The position numbers and the translations under genes are program-made. The notes below the pieces were generated by a model that was given only the letters and a program-made list of their open reading frames with translations, had not been told where the DNA came from and ran no database searches. From an uncultured Cryomorphaceae bacterium (lineage in GTDB: Bacteria; Bacteroidota; Bacteroidia; Flavobacteriales; Schleiferiaceae), in assembly GCA_913031435.1 (NCBI GenBank), contig CAJWFD010000010.1, forward strand, positions 1 through 62,131: a DNA stretch of 62,131 nt, written 5' to 3'. Below, one piece after another: positions 28,429 to 35,958 of the stretch (within the stretch, counting starts at the first letter, position 1; each line of letters begins with the position of its first letter).

Positions 28429-28888
28429 TATGACTTGGATTTTTTCCGCCCATTACTTCTTCAGCGAGCAATCCAAAGTCATCGTTATCCACGTTCACTG
28501 CACTTTCGTAAGCATCCTTGTCCCAAATCTCTACGATACCAGTATGCGCACTAAGCACAATATGGCCGCTGAGGTTAGCAAAGGACTTGAGATCTGGACT
28601 GATACCCACTCTCGTGGCGCCGTCCAATTCTACCAGCTTAACTCCTGCAGTGAAAAGTCGAATAAAATCGTTGTGCTTTTTAACAAAGCGGTTAAGGTTA
28701 TTTACCTTCTCCATGACTCCATTCCACTCTTGCATTGGATACAATTCCAAACACTTGTTAAACACGCTTCTTTTGAGTACGAAAGCATCGTCCATCGCTG
28801 GCATTAGCTGCTTTTTTAGTGCAGCTGGAAGACTGATACGACCCTTCGCATCCATCTTGCATTCGTGTACTCCAATCAGATTTAACAT
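28415..28888 (-). CDS. mraZ: Transcriptional regulator MraZ, first gene of the dcw operon
   Basis: 157 residues from the ATG at 28886-28888 (MLNLIGVHECKMDAKGRISLP). An ATG 63 bases upstream would add residues encoded across the promoter and operator, so I reject it. Two SpoVT-AbrB-like halves are visible, each with a DAKGRI or DGATRVGI type motif; the second is degenerate (LDGATRVGISPDLKSFANLS). MraZ forms a ring-shaped oligomer and binds direct TGGGA repeats upstream of its own operon, usually repressing it. Matching repeats are present at 28926-28940. Confidence 0.95.
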   Translation of the reverse strand: MLNLIGVHECKMDAKGRISLPAALKKQLMPAMDDAFVLKRSVFNKCLELYPMQEWNGVMEKVNNLNRFVKKHNDFIRLFTAGVKLVELDGATRVGISPDLKSFANLSGHIVLSAHTGIVEIWDKDAYESAVNVDNDDFGLLAEEVMGGKNPSHNELS

Positions 28889-28925
28889 GTGTATAGATTG
28901 CTCTCTTACAAAAGTAGAATTATCA

Positions 28926-28948
28926 TCCCACGATTTCCCACAAACATA
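28926..28948 (-). promoter_or_regulatory. mraZ promoter -7 element and adjoining MraZ boxes
   Basis: On the minus strand TATGTTTG (28948-28941) is a perfect TAnnTTTG. It is followed at once by GTGGGA (box at 28940-28936) and, ten bases on, another TGGGA (28930-28926). The repeats with a 10-base period match the known MraZ operator, and would cover the transcription start, so bound MraZ should block initiation. No good -33 element was seen. Confidence 0.75.
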
Positions 28949-29011
28949 CACATTGTGAATAACTTTTGATGATTATCACGTTAAACAATCCTCTAAGCCT
29001 TACTTGGTGCG

Positions 29012-29037
29012 GTGGGAAGAAGTGGGAAATAGTGAAA
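29012..29037 (+). promoter_or_regulatory. Second MraZ-box cluster, oriented toward engB
   Basis: On the plus strand GTGGGA occurs at 29012 and 29022 and a degenerate GTGAAA at 29032, an exact 10-base period. The cluster points opposite to the mraZ operator, about 72 bases from it, and lies about 60 bases upstream of the engB -7 element. That this is a MraZ site is inferred from the shared hexamer and period. Confidence 0.55.
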
Positions 29038-29094
29038 TATCAGTGTGTATAACCTTGTTAATAGTGTAAATCGAATTCGCAGGATAAAATGACC

Positions 29095-29102
29095 TAACTT
29101 TG
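29095..29102 (+). promoter_or_regulatory. engB promoter -7 element
   Basis: TAACTTTG is a perfect TAnnTTTG that ends 16 bases before the ATG at 29119, leaving a leader of about 10 bases. No TTG was found at the normal -33 distance. Confidence 0.65.
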
Positions 29103-29118
29103 CGCCAATCCTAGGAAT

Positions 29119-29781
29119 ATGAAGATTAAAACAGTCGAATTTGTAAAATCCTCTAGTGTCATTGAAGAATGTCCAGAGGGAATAAAAAATGAGTTTGCTT
29201 TCATTGGAAGGTCAAACGTTGGCAAGAGCTCACTCATCAACATGTTGATGCAGCGAAAGGAACTGGCCAAGATATCTGGTAGACCAGGAAAGACACAGCT
29301 TATCAATCACTTTGAGGTGAACCAAGACTGGTATCTGGTAGATTTACCGGGTTATGGATACGCAAAAACTTCCAAGAAGAATAGAGCAGTTTTTCAGAAG
29401 ATGATCACGACGTACATTAAGGAGCGTCCTAACCTTATAAATACTTTTGTTCTAGTAGATTCACGCCATGACCCACAGAAAATAGATATTGAATTTATGG
29501 AGTGGTGCGGTATGGAAGGCATTCCCTTTAGTATCGTTTTTACTAAAATTGACAAGTTGGGATCTTCCGCGTTAATGAAGCAGTTAACAAAGTACAAGAA
29601 GAAACTAATGCAACATTGGGAAGAACTGCCTCCATTATTCATGACCTCTGCAGAAGGGCGTACAGGTAGAGAAGAGTTATTGCGCTATATAGATACTGTG
29701 CACCAAAGCATTTCTCCAAGCATGTATGTCAAGGATAAAGAAGCGTTCTGGGAAGGTGGTGAACAAGCGCCTACTGAATAA
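29119..29781 (+). CDS. engB: Ribosome biogenesis GTP-binding protein (YihA/YsxC family)
   Basis: 220 residues, a TRAFAC-class GTPase needed for large-subunit assembly; depletion in other bacteria disturbs division. FIGRSNVGKSSLIN is the G1 loop, GRPGKTQLINHF carries the G2 threonine, DLPGYGYAK is G3, TKIDKL is G4, and TSAEGRTGREEL is G5. It is divergent from mraZ over a 230-base gap that contains two MraZ-box clusters. A terminator follows directly. Confidence 0.96.
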   Translation: MKIKTVEFVKSSSVIEECPEGIKNEFAFIGRSNVGKSSLINMLMQRKELAKISGRPGKTQLINHFEVNQDWYLVDLPGYGYAKTSKKNRAVFQKMITTYIKERPNLINTFVLVDSRHDPQKIDIEFMEWCGMEGIPFSIVFTKIDKLGSSALMKQLTKYKKKLMQHWEELPPLFMTSAEGRTGREELLRYIDTVHQSISPSMYVKDKEAFWEGGEQAPTE

Positions 29782-29786
29782 GAAAT

Positions 29787-29819
29787 AAAAAAAGGGGAGC
29801 GTTTACGCTCCCCTTTTTT
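29787..29819. terminator. Bidirectional intrinsic terminator
   Basis: Stem AAAGGGGAGCG / CGCTCCCCTTT with a TTTA loop, flanked by A-run and T-run, located between the convergent engB and gldC genes. Confidence 0.92.
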
Positions 29820-29821
29820 AT

Positions 29822-30169
29822 TTAGTCTTTCGGCGCTTCAATGATGCCTGATTTCTCACCAAAGTACCTAGCGAAGTCTCTCATATCAGCAGCTAAAGCT
29901 GTGTCCTCTGTAGCGCGCTCATATCCATCAGCCATAGAGATGAAAGTTTGGTGAAACATTCGTTTCATGTCGTCCATCAACATGTCTTTTGTCCATAAAT
30001 CAATGCGTAAACATTCAGAGGTTTTATCATCCCAAACACCCATCATCATTGCTTTCGCATTTTCATTTGTGACGCCTCCGTCTGTTGCGCTCCAGTTGAT
30101 GGATTCCGGAATTTTATTTTCATCTAATCCTACGGTGATTCGGATTTCACTTTCTTTAACTACTGCCAT
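29822..30169 (-). CDS. gldC: Gliding motility protein GldC
   Basis: 115 residues, close to the family length, with the characteristic IRITVGLDENKIPESINWSA near the start and MMMGVWDDKTSECLRIDLW in the middle. GldC is a small soluble protein found next to GldB in Flavobacteriia; it supports gliding and T9SS function but its biochemical role is not known. The start codon at 30167-30169 shares a base with the gldB stop region, so the pair is translationally coupled. Transcription ends at 29787-29819. Confidence 0.93.
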   Translation of the reverse strand: MAVVKESEIRITVGLDENKIPESINWSATDGGVTNENAKAMMMGVWDDKTSECLRIDLWTKDMLMDDMKRMFHQTFISMADGYERATEDTALAADMRDFARYFGEKSGIIEAPKD

Positions 30170-31173
30170 TAGGGTTTGTATTGAGCTTCGCGCAAGAATT
30201 TTTGGGCGTCACGGATGTTTAGAATTTCATTCAAAGATAGTTCGGGATGGTTGTCTGCAAAGCTGCGTAACATTTTATAACCGATAAACTGGGCCACTTG
30301 TCCTGGCACATCAGCATCCATAGCAGTGCCGAGTTTTGAAAATGGTGCTGGTTCAGCTAACCGTTGACGTATCATCATGTCTGTGCTGAATAGTAGTTTT
30401 TCACGTACAAACACCTCCCATATCTGACGTTCGCTGTCCTCTAAAAACGCGTAGGCTTCTGTTGAGTAGCCTAAGATTTCAGCGGTGTTAACTTCTGGGC
30501 AAAGTGCCTCTGTGGCCATATGAAGTTTACCGTAGTAAATCATTTGAGCAAGCAGAGTCTCGTCATTAAAGTGATTTGGATTTATCGTACTCACTACGGC
30601 GTGCGCAAATTGTACAGGAAGTTGTTCCTTACGCATTAATTCACGCTGATACCCAGCAATAGCTCTATAACCAGGATATGCGGCACCTAAGTAATTATCT
30701 AGACCTACGAACGCAAAGGAGCTCTCTGAAGCACTCCCTGGATAGTATAGGCAAGGAGTTTGCAGATCTATTCCACTAATATAAAAATACAGATGACTTG
30801 GAATACTTAATGCTAGTAAAGCGTTTGCTCTAGCTGCGATCAGGGCTAATTCCTCTGAAATAGCGCTCTTGTCAAGGAGGTTTTGGACGTTTGTATAGTG
30901 GTCGTTTAATTGTTGATTTTCTCGTTCGTTTTGCCAAAAAAATTGCTGACTGTTGCCCTGTAGAAATGGTTGGAAACTCTGCTGAATGTTTTTCCAGTCC
31001 ATGCTGTCCCCACTGAACAAGGCATCATCAAAGGAGCGCACCTCCCAGTCGACTTCTGGAAGTTTTTCCACAGTAAATAGTGAACTTTCACGTTGACATC
31101 CTCGTTGAATAAAGAAGGCCATAGCTGCTAGGAGCGTCGCAGTGAAGAGGTATATTTGGTAAGATCCTTTCAT
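30169..31173 (-). CDS. gldB: Gliding motility lipoprotein GldB
   Basis: 334 residues. The N-terminal hydrophobic segment (about 4-22) is followed by FIQRGCQRES, where C26 is the likely lipidated residue although Gln-Arg-Gly before it is a poor lipobox. Characteristic stretches are AHAVVSTINPNHFNDETLLAQMIYYGKLHMA and IGYKMLRSFADNHPELSL. GldB is essential for gliding and T9SS in F. johnsoniae. It is followed by gldC and divergent from nadE with only 24 bases between the start codons, so each promoter must intrude on the other gene. Confidence 0.93.
   Translation of the reverse strand: MKGSYQIYLFTATLLAAMAFFIQRGCQRESSLFTVEKLPEVDWEVRSFDDALFSGDSMDWKNIQQSFQPFLQGNSQQFFWQNERENQQLNDHYTNVQNLLDKSAISEELALIAARANALLALSIPSHLYFYISGIDLQTPCLYYPGSASESSFAFVGLDNYLGAAYPGYRAIAGYQRELMRKEQLPVQFAHAVVSTINPNHFNDETLLAQMIYYGKLHMATEALCPEVNTAEILGYSTEAYAFLEDSERQIWEVFVREKLLFSTDMMIRQRLAEPAPFSKLGTAMDADVPGQVAQFIGYKMLRSFADNHPELSLNEILNIRDAQKFLREAQYKP
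31151..31158 (+). promoter_or_regulatory. nadE promoter -7 element, inside gldB
   Basis: TATATTTG is a perfect TAnnTTTG. It lies within the first codons of gldB on the opposite strand and 39 bases before the nadE ATG. Confidence 0.6.
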
Positions 31174-31178
31174 AGGGA

Positions 31179-31186
31179 CAAAATTA
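31179..31186 (-). promoter_or_regulatory. gldB promoter -7 element
   Basis: Minus-strand TAATTTTG is a perfect TAnnTTTG. It ends 5 bases before the gldB ATG, so transcription would start at or beside the start codon, a leaderless mRNA. It lies within the nadE leader. Confidence 0.6.
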
Positions 31187-31197
31187 AAGGGAAAGTG

Positions 31198-31998
31198 ATG
31201 AAATTACAGGAAACTGCGGATCATATTACAAATTGGCTAAAAGACTATGCATTGCACGCAGGTGTGAAGGGCTTTGTTGTTGGTGTTTCCGGTGGAATTG
31301 ACTCTGCATTGACCTCTACGTTATGTGCATTAACAGGTCTAGACGTGTTGACCTTAGAGATGCCTATTCACCAAAACCCACTACAAGCATCGCTAGGCAA
31401 AGAGCATCAGGAATGGCTCAAAAAGCACTTTTCAAACACAACGCACAGGAGCATAGAGCTCACCGGAGTATACGATCACTTCGTTGCAGCTATGCAACCT
31501 GGAGGTGCAGATCACGAACTTTCTTTGGCAAACACTAGGGCACGTTTACGCATGTCTACGCTCTACTATCATGGTCAAGCGAACGGATTATTAGTAGCCG
31601 GTACAGGCAATAAAGTAGAAGACTTCGGAGTTGGATTCTACACTAAATATGGAGATGGTGGCGTTGATCTGAGTCCCATCGCAGACCTATATAAAACGGA
31701 GGTTTTTAATATTGCCCGAGAGTTAGGCATTGTTGGTGGTATTCTTACTGCTAAGCCTACTGACGGATTATGGGGAGATGACCGCACGGATGAAGACCAA
31801 CTGGGTGCAACTTATCCAGAATTAGAGTGGGCAATGACTCAAAATGAAGCAGGTAAAAAAGCTTCAGACTTTAAAGGTAGAGAAGCAGAGGTAATGGTTA
31901 TTTACAACAGATTCCATACGGCGAATACGCACAAGATGCTGCCTATTCCGGTCTGTCAAATTCCTGAAGAGCTCAAGCTAAGATCGAGCTTAGTTTAA
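31198..31998 (+). CDS. nadE: NAD+ synthase, ammonia-dependent type
   Basis: 266 residues from the ATG at 31198 (MKLQETADHITNWLK); an ATG 42 bases upstream is embedded in gldB and precedes the promoter spacing. VVGVSGGIDSALTS is the ATP pyrophosphatase P-loop, and AGTGNKVEDFGVGFYTKYGDGGVDLSPIADLYKTEV carries the deamido-NAD and magnesium sites. With no glutaminase domain it should use free ammonia. A 9-base overlap of the 3' end with the convergent GH92 gene leaves no room for a terminator. The nadE-gldB-gldC grouping is typical of Flavobacteriia. Confidence 0.95.
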   Translation: MKLQETADHITNWLKDYALHAGVKGFVVGVSGGIDSALTSTLCALTGLDVLTLEMPIHQNPLQASLGKEHQEWLKKHFSNTTHRSIELTGVYDHFVAAMQPGGADHELSLANTRARLRMSTLYYHGQANGLLVAGTGNKVEDFGVGFYTKYGDGGVDLSPIADLYKTEVFNIARELGIVGGILTAKPTDGLWGDDRTDEDQLGATYPELEWAMTQNEAGKKASDFKGREAEVMVIYNRFHTANTHKMLPIPVCQIPEELKLRSSLV

Positions 31999-34920
31999 GA
32001 CGACTTCATCCATAAAGAAATAGGTTGGATATCCGGCGCCTGGGTGCCAATTTTCCAGCGCTCCTGCATTCTCATAATGTACACGAATGGCTTTAACTAA
32101 AGTAGTTTCAAAATTGAAAGGCAACTCGAGTCGGTAAGGATCTTCTTGTGTTAATGCGCGTTCGTTTAAACTAGTGCTTCCTACTTCAGTCCATAGGTCA
32201 CCCACTAAAACTTCTACGCGTACCCATTTTGGTAGAGCGATCCAGGCACGTATGTCTTTAAGTAAGCCAACTTTGATCGTAGTCAGGTTTTTTGGATTCT
32301 TTAATGAAATTTCTAACGTCGCATTTTGATCGTAGATGCCCATCCAACTCCCTTTCCGCCAATCTCCATCGCCTGAGATTCCGTCCACCAGGGTTTGAGG
32401 TCCATCTGCACTGTACTGTGGATGAGATATGCCGCTGATCCATGTGGCTTTTAGGTTGTCATCACGCTTGCTAAACACAGCTTTTGCCACGTGATTTCCA
32501 TAGCCGTAATGAGGTGTTTTGGCTTTAATAAAACCGCTTTCTACCGCTTTCCCTTTTGTTTGGCGTCCCTTTCTATCTTTCTTCCATTCCACACCTTCAT
32601 CCTGCGTGGAGCCCCAAACATCTCCATAACCGGTAGATATAATCTCTACCTCTGCTGGTGAAGTAAAACTACGTGGAACACGTATGATGGGTGCTGGTGG
32701 AGTAGGATTATTCATGGAGTTGGTGTAGCGCTCTGTCTGGTTCCAGTTGGTTGCAAGGTCATTTTTCGTTACCGTCCAATTTCCTCCTTTCAACAACTGC
32801 TCATGTGTCACATATCGCTTTTGTTTCCATAAAGGCGCTGACTCTTTCTGGCCTAGGTCGTAATGCTCTATATAATTACCTGTGCCGTTGCTAGAAATGT
32901 TTAAGATTTCGCCACCTGGCATGGACCATTGAATCTCGTCCCAAACAGGCGTGCTTATTTGGTATTCAGGCTTGCCGGGGACTAACGGATAAAGTCCCAC
33001 GGATGCCATGACATACCATGCGCTCATTTGACCACAATCTTCGTTTCCGTGCAGTCCGTCTGGTTTGTTTTGGTAGAATTGGTTTAAAATCTGATGAACA
33101 CGGAAGCTGGTTTTGTTCGGCTTGTTGGTAGCGTTATAGAGGTAAGCAATGTGGTGCGACGGCTCATTACCATGGGCGTATTGTCCTAACAACCCTGTAA
33201 TATCGACCTGCTCGCGTCCTAAGGTTTTACTAGATGCTGCAAATAATTGATCCAATAAATCTTCCAGGGTTTGATGACGTGTTTTAAGGACAGAAGCTTC
33301 TTTTCGGCGGGGAAGTTTGTCCCGTTTTTGACTTTGGCCGCTGAAGACATGGAGTAGCTCCATCCATCCTTCTAAATCATGAACAGGGGAGAAGGAATAT
33401 TGGTAGGCATTCGCTTCTGTGAAATGGTTGTTAACCTCTCTAGGCTCATATGGACTAAAAAAATCACCGTTGCTTCTAGGGCGCACTAATCCACTTTCAG
33501 GGTCTATTAAAGATCTGTAGCCAGTGGATCGCTGCTGGTATTCGTTGTAAGTAGTGTAATCATTGAAAAGCTTTGCTGTCCATGCGATACACGCGTCATC
33601 ATAAGAATATTCCAAGGTTTTAGAGACCGATTCGCTTTCGTTCTCGATGCTTAAGAATCCATATTCTTTATAATCAGACAAGCCAAAAACATCCATTTCT
33701 GCCGTAGCGCGCATAGCTTCGATGGTCAAAGCAGTATCTGTATGATACCCTTTAGCGATCGCATCTGCTAGGACGGAAACACTATGGTAACCAATCATAC
33801 AATCGGTTTCATTTCCTGCCAATTCCCAAATAGGCAAACGTCCCCGTTGTTTGTACATATCGAGCATGCCATAAACAAACTCTTGCGTCCGCTCAGGCTG
33901 TGTAATGGTGTAAAGTGGGTGCGCCGTTCTATAGGTGTCCCAAAGACTATAAACTGTGTAATGCCGGTGAATAGTGTCTAGATAAACTTTATTGTCTGCA
34001 CCTCGGTATCTGCCGTCCACATCACTCCATAAATTGGGCACACTATAGGCATGGTAAAGTGCCGTTGCATAGATGGAACGCTGGTCTTTATTGTCGCTTT
34101 TCACTTTGGATTTGGCCAATTCTGCTTCCCATTTCCCTGTAGTAGTCTCTCTCAATGCATCAAAAGACTGTCCTTCCAATTCCGCGAAATTATTCCAAGC
34201 GCCCTCTTCACTCGTGCCACTCATAGCTACTTGGATGGTCGCTTCCTTTGTGCCTAATGGTAATGCCAGCCAATACACACCATCGCTTATTTCATAGGAA
34301 GTATCCGGCTGCGGCTGGACATCCAAGTGAAAATAAAAGTGCTGCTCTCTGGCCCAGCCTTCCGAGATTCGTTTTCCTTGCCATTGGCCTGATCCGGTCT
34401 GCTCAAAACTTTTATCAAGTACGCGGTCGCGAAAGTTGAGATCAATCATGAGTCCTGGTGCATCCGTATTTTCATAATTCACCCGGAGTATTCCAACCCG
34501 ATCTCCTGCCGTTGCCTCTACCTGGGTTCCATCAGAGAATTGGACCCTATAGTAGCCTGCCTCAGCAGTTTCACTATCCTTACTAAAGCCCACTTGAGTA
34601 CCCTCATAAACAGGTTTACTAAAGGGCAAGATTAAAAGATCACCATAATCACTAACGCCTGTTCCGCTAAGGTGGGTACAGGTAAAGCCAAACATGGTCG
34701 AATCTGTAAAATGGTAGCCGCCACAACCGTCCCAACCCTCGTATCGCGAATTAGGACCTAACTGTATCATGCCAAAAGGCGACTGTGCACTAGGGTGTGT
34801 GTGGCCATGTCCTCCCGTGCCTATAAATGGATTTATATCCGATACACTGGTCCATTCGCCCTGCTGGGCATGTAATGTCAAGCCAATTAATAAGGCAATA
34901 AGTGGGAAGGTTCTACGCAT
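31990..34920 (-). CDS. GH92 family alpha-mannosidase (exported)
   Basis: 976 residues with a signal peptide (MRRTFPLIALLIGLTLHAQQ). INPFIGTGGHGHTHPSAQSP, MIQLGPNSRYEGWDGCGGYH and FTCTHLSGTGVSDYGD are the N-terminal GH92 hallmarks, NEDCGQMSAWYVMASVGLYP holds the catalytic Asp/Glu region, and a C-terminal galactose-binding-like beta domain follows (about 840-976). GH92 enzymes remove alpha-mannose, typically from eukaryotic N-glycans, with calcium and inverting mechanism. Divergent from the aspartylglucosaminidase and hexosaminidase genes, it completes a glycoprotein-trimming set. No SusC/D pair is nearby. Confidence 0.94.
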   Translation of the reverse strand: MRRTFPLIALLIGLTLHAQQGEWTSVSDINPFIGTGGHGHTHPSAQSPFGMIQLGPNSRYEGWDGCGGYHFTDSTMFGFTCTHLSGTGVSDYGDLLILPFSKPVYEGTQVGFSKDSETAEAGYYRVQFSDGTQVEATAGDRVGILRVNYENTDAPGLMIDLNFRDRVLDKSFEQTGSGQWQGKRISEGWAREQHFYFHLDVQPQPDTSYEISDGVYWLALPLGTKEATIQVAMSGTSEEGAWNNFAELEGQSFDALRETTTGKWEAELAKSKVKSDNKDQRSIYATALYHAYSVPNLWSDVDGRYRGADNKVYLDTIHRHYTVYSLWDTYRTAHPLYTITQPERTQEFVYGMLDMYKQRGRLPIWELAGNETDCMIGYHSVSVLADAIAKGYHTDTALTIEAMRATAEMDVFGLSDYKEYGFLSIENESESVSKTLEYSYDDACIAWTAKLFNDYTTYNEYQQRSTGYRSLIDPESGLVRPRSNGDFFSPYEPREVNNHFTEANAYQYSFSPVHDLEGWMELLHVFSGQSQKRDKLPRRKEASVLKTRHQTLEDLLDQLFAASSKTLGREQVDITGLLGQYAHGNEPSHHIAYLYNATNKPNKTSFRVHQILNQFYQNKPDGLHGNEDCGQMSAWYVMASVGLYPLVPGKPEYQISTPVWDEIQWSMPGGEILNISSNGTGNYIEHYDLGQKESAPLWKQKRYVTHEQLLKGGNWTVTKNDLATNWNQTERYTNSMNNPTPPAPIIRVPRSFTSPAEVEIISTGYGDVWGSTQDEGVEWKKDRKGRQTKGKAVESGFIKAKTPHYGYGNHVAKAVFSKRDDNLKATWISGISHPQYSADGPQTLVDGISGDGDWRKGSWMGIYDQNATLEISLKNPKNLTTIKVGLLKDIRAWIALPKWVRVEVLVGDLWTEVGSTSLNERALTQEDPYRLELPFNFETTLVKAIRVHYENAGALENWHPGAGYPTYFFMDEVVLN

Positions 34921-34968
34921 GAGCTACAAATTAGTAAATATGTGCTAAGTTTAAGCAAACGCAGAACC

Positions 34969-35958
34969 ATGTCAAGAAGAAGATTTCTTAAGAACTTAGG
35001 TCTCGCCAGTGCAGGCGTCACGCTTACCCCTTTTAATACCATTGCAGAAAACATTTCATCTAGCGCCTTAGGGGGTAAGTTCCCTCTGGTTCTTAGTACA
35101 TGGAACCATGGTATGGAAGCGAATGCAGGTGCATGGTCTATCCTCTCAACAGGAGGAAGCGCCTTAGACGCGGTACAAAAAGGAGTGGCGGTTACAGAAA
35201 GTGACTTGACCAATCGTTCCGTGGGTTTAGGCGGAAGACCAGATCGCGATGGACATGTGACCCTAGACGCTTGTATTATGGACCACGATTCAAAATGTGG
35301 CGCTGTAGCATTCTTAGAAGACTTTGAGCACCCCATTGACATTGCTCGGGCGGTGATGGATAGAACGCCACACGTCATGCTCGTGGGTAGAGGTGCAGCG
35401 CAGTGGGCGCTCCAACAAGGTTTTGATAAAGTAAACTTTCAGGTACCTCTGAGGGAGGTACAGCAAGACTATGAAGAATGGCTAAAAAAATCTGAATACA
35501 AATCGGGTGTAAATGTCGAGAACCATGATACTATTGGCATGTTAGCCATGGATGCCAATGGCAAAATCGCAGGTGCCTGCACAACTTCTGGAATGGCCTA
35601 TAAGGTTCACGGTAGAGTAGGAGATAGTCCAATCATAGGGTCAGGATTGTTCATTGACGGTGATGTAGGTGGTGCAACAGCCACAGGAGTTGGGGAAGCA
35701 GTGATTAGGGTCTCAGGAGCCTCGGCGGTAGTGGAAGCCATGCGCAGAGGAGCTGCACCAGAAGAGGCATGTTACGAGGTCACCCATAGGATACTTAAAA
35801 AACATCCAGAAGTTAACGGTCTACAAGTAGGCTTCCTGGCTTTAAACACTAAAGGAGAATACGGTGGATATAGCGTTTATGATGGCTTCAATTTTGCCGT
35901 ACGCCACGAAGGTCAAAACGGTATGGTAGATGCCAAACATTTCAGAACATGGAAGTAA
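34969..35958 (+). CDS. N4-(beta-N-acetylglucosaminyl)-L-asparaginase, Tat-exported
   Basis: 329 residues from the ATG at 34969 (MSRRRFLKNLGLASAGV), which opens with a twin-arginine signal; an ATG 27 bases upstream is less likely. The Ntn-hydrolase autocleavage site is ENHDTIGMLAMD, with T188 as the nucleophile, and GDSPIIGSGLFIDGDVGGATATGVGE forms the substrate pocket. The enzyme splits the GlcNAc-Asn bond of N-glycoproteins. It overlaps the GH20 gene by 10 bases and should form an operon with it and cutC. Candidate -7: TAAGTTTA at 34946-34953, one mismatch. Confidence 0.9.
   Translation: MSRRRFLKNLGLASAGVTLTPFNTIAENISSSALGGKFPLVLSTWNHGMEANAGAWSILSTGGSALDAVQKGVAVTESDLTNRSVGLGGRPDRDGHVTLDACIMDHDSKCGAVAFLEDFEHPIDIARAVMDRTPHVMLVGRGAAQWALQQGFDKVNFQVPLREVQQDYEEWLKKSEYKSGVNVENHDTIGMLAMDANGKIAGACTTSGMAYKVHGRVGDSPIIGSGLFIDGDVGGATATGVGEAVIRVSGASAVVEAMRRGAAPEEACYEVTHRILKKHPEVNGLQVGFLALNTKGEYGGYSVYDGFNFAVRHEGQNGMVDAKHFRTWK

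Noticed and set aside
28518-28958. 146-residue open frame antisense to mraZ and across its promoter
   Set aside because: The opposite strand is clearly mraZ with operator and promoter, and the frame has no recognisable motif.
34887-35378. 163-residue open frame antisense to the aspartylglucosaminidase gene
   Set aside because: It mirrors a conserved enzyme and shows no family features.
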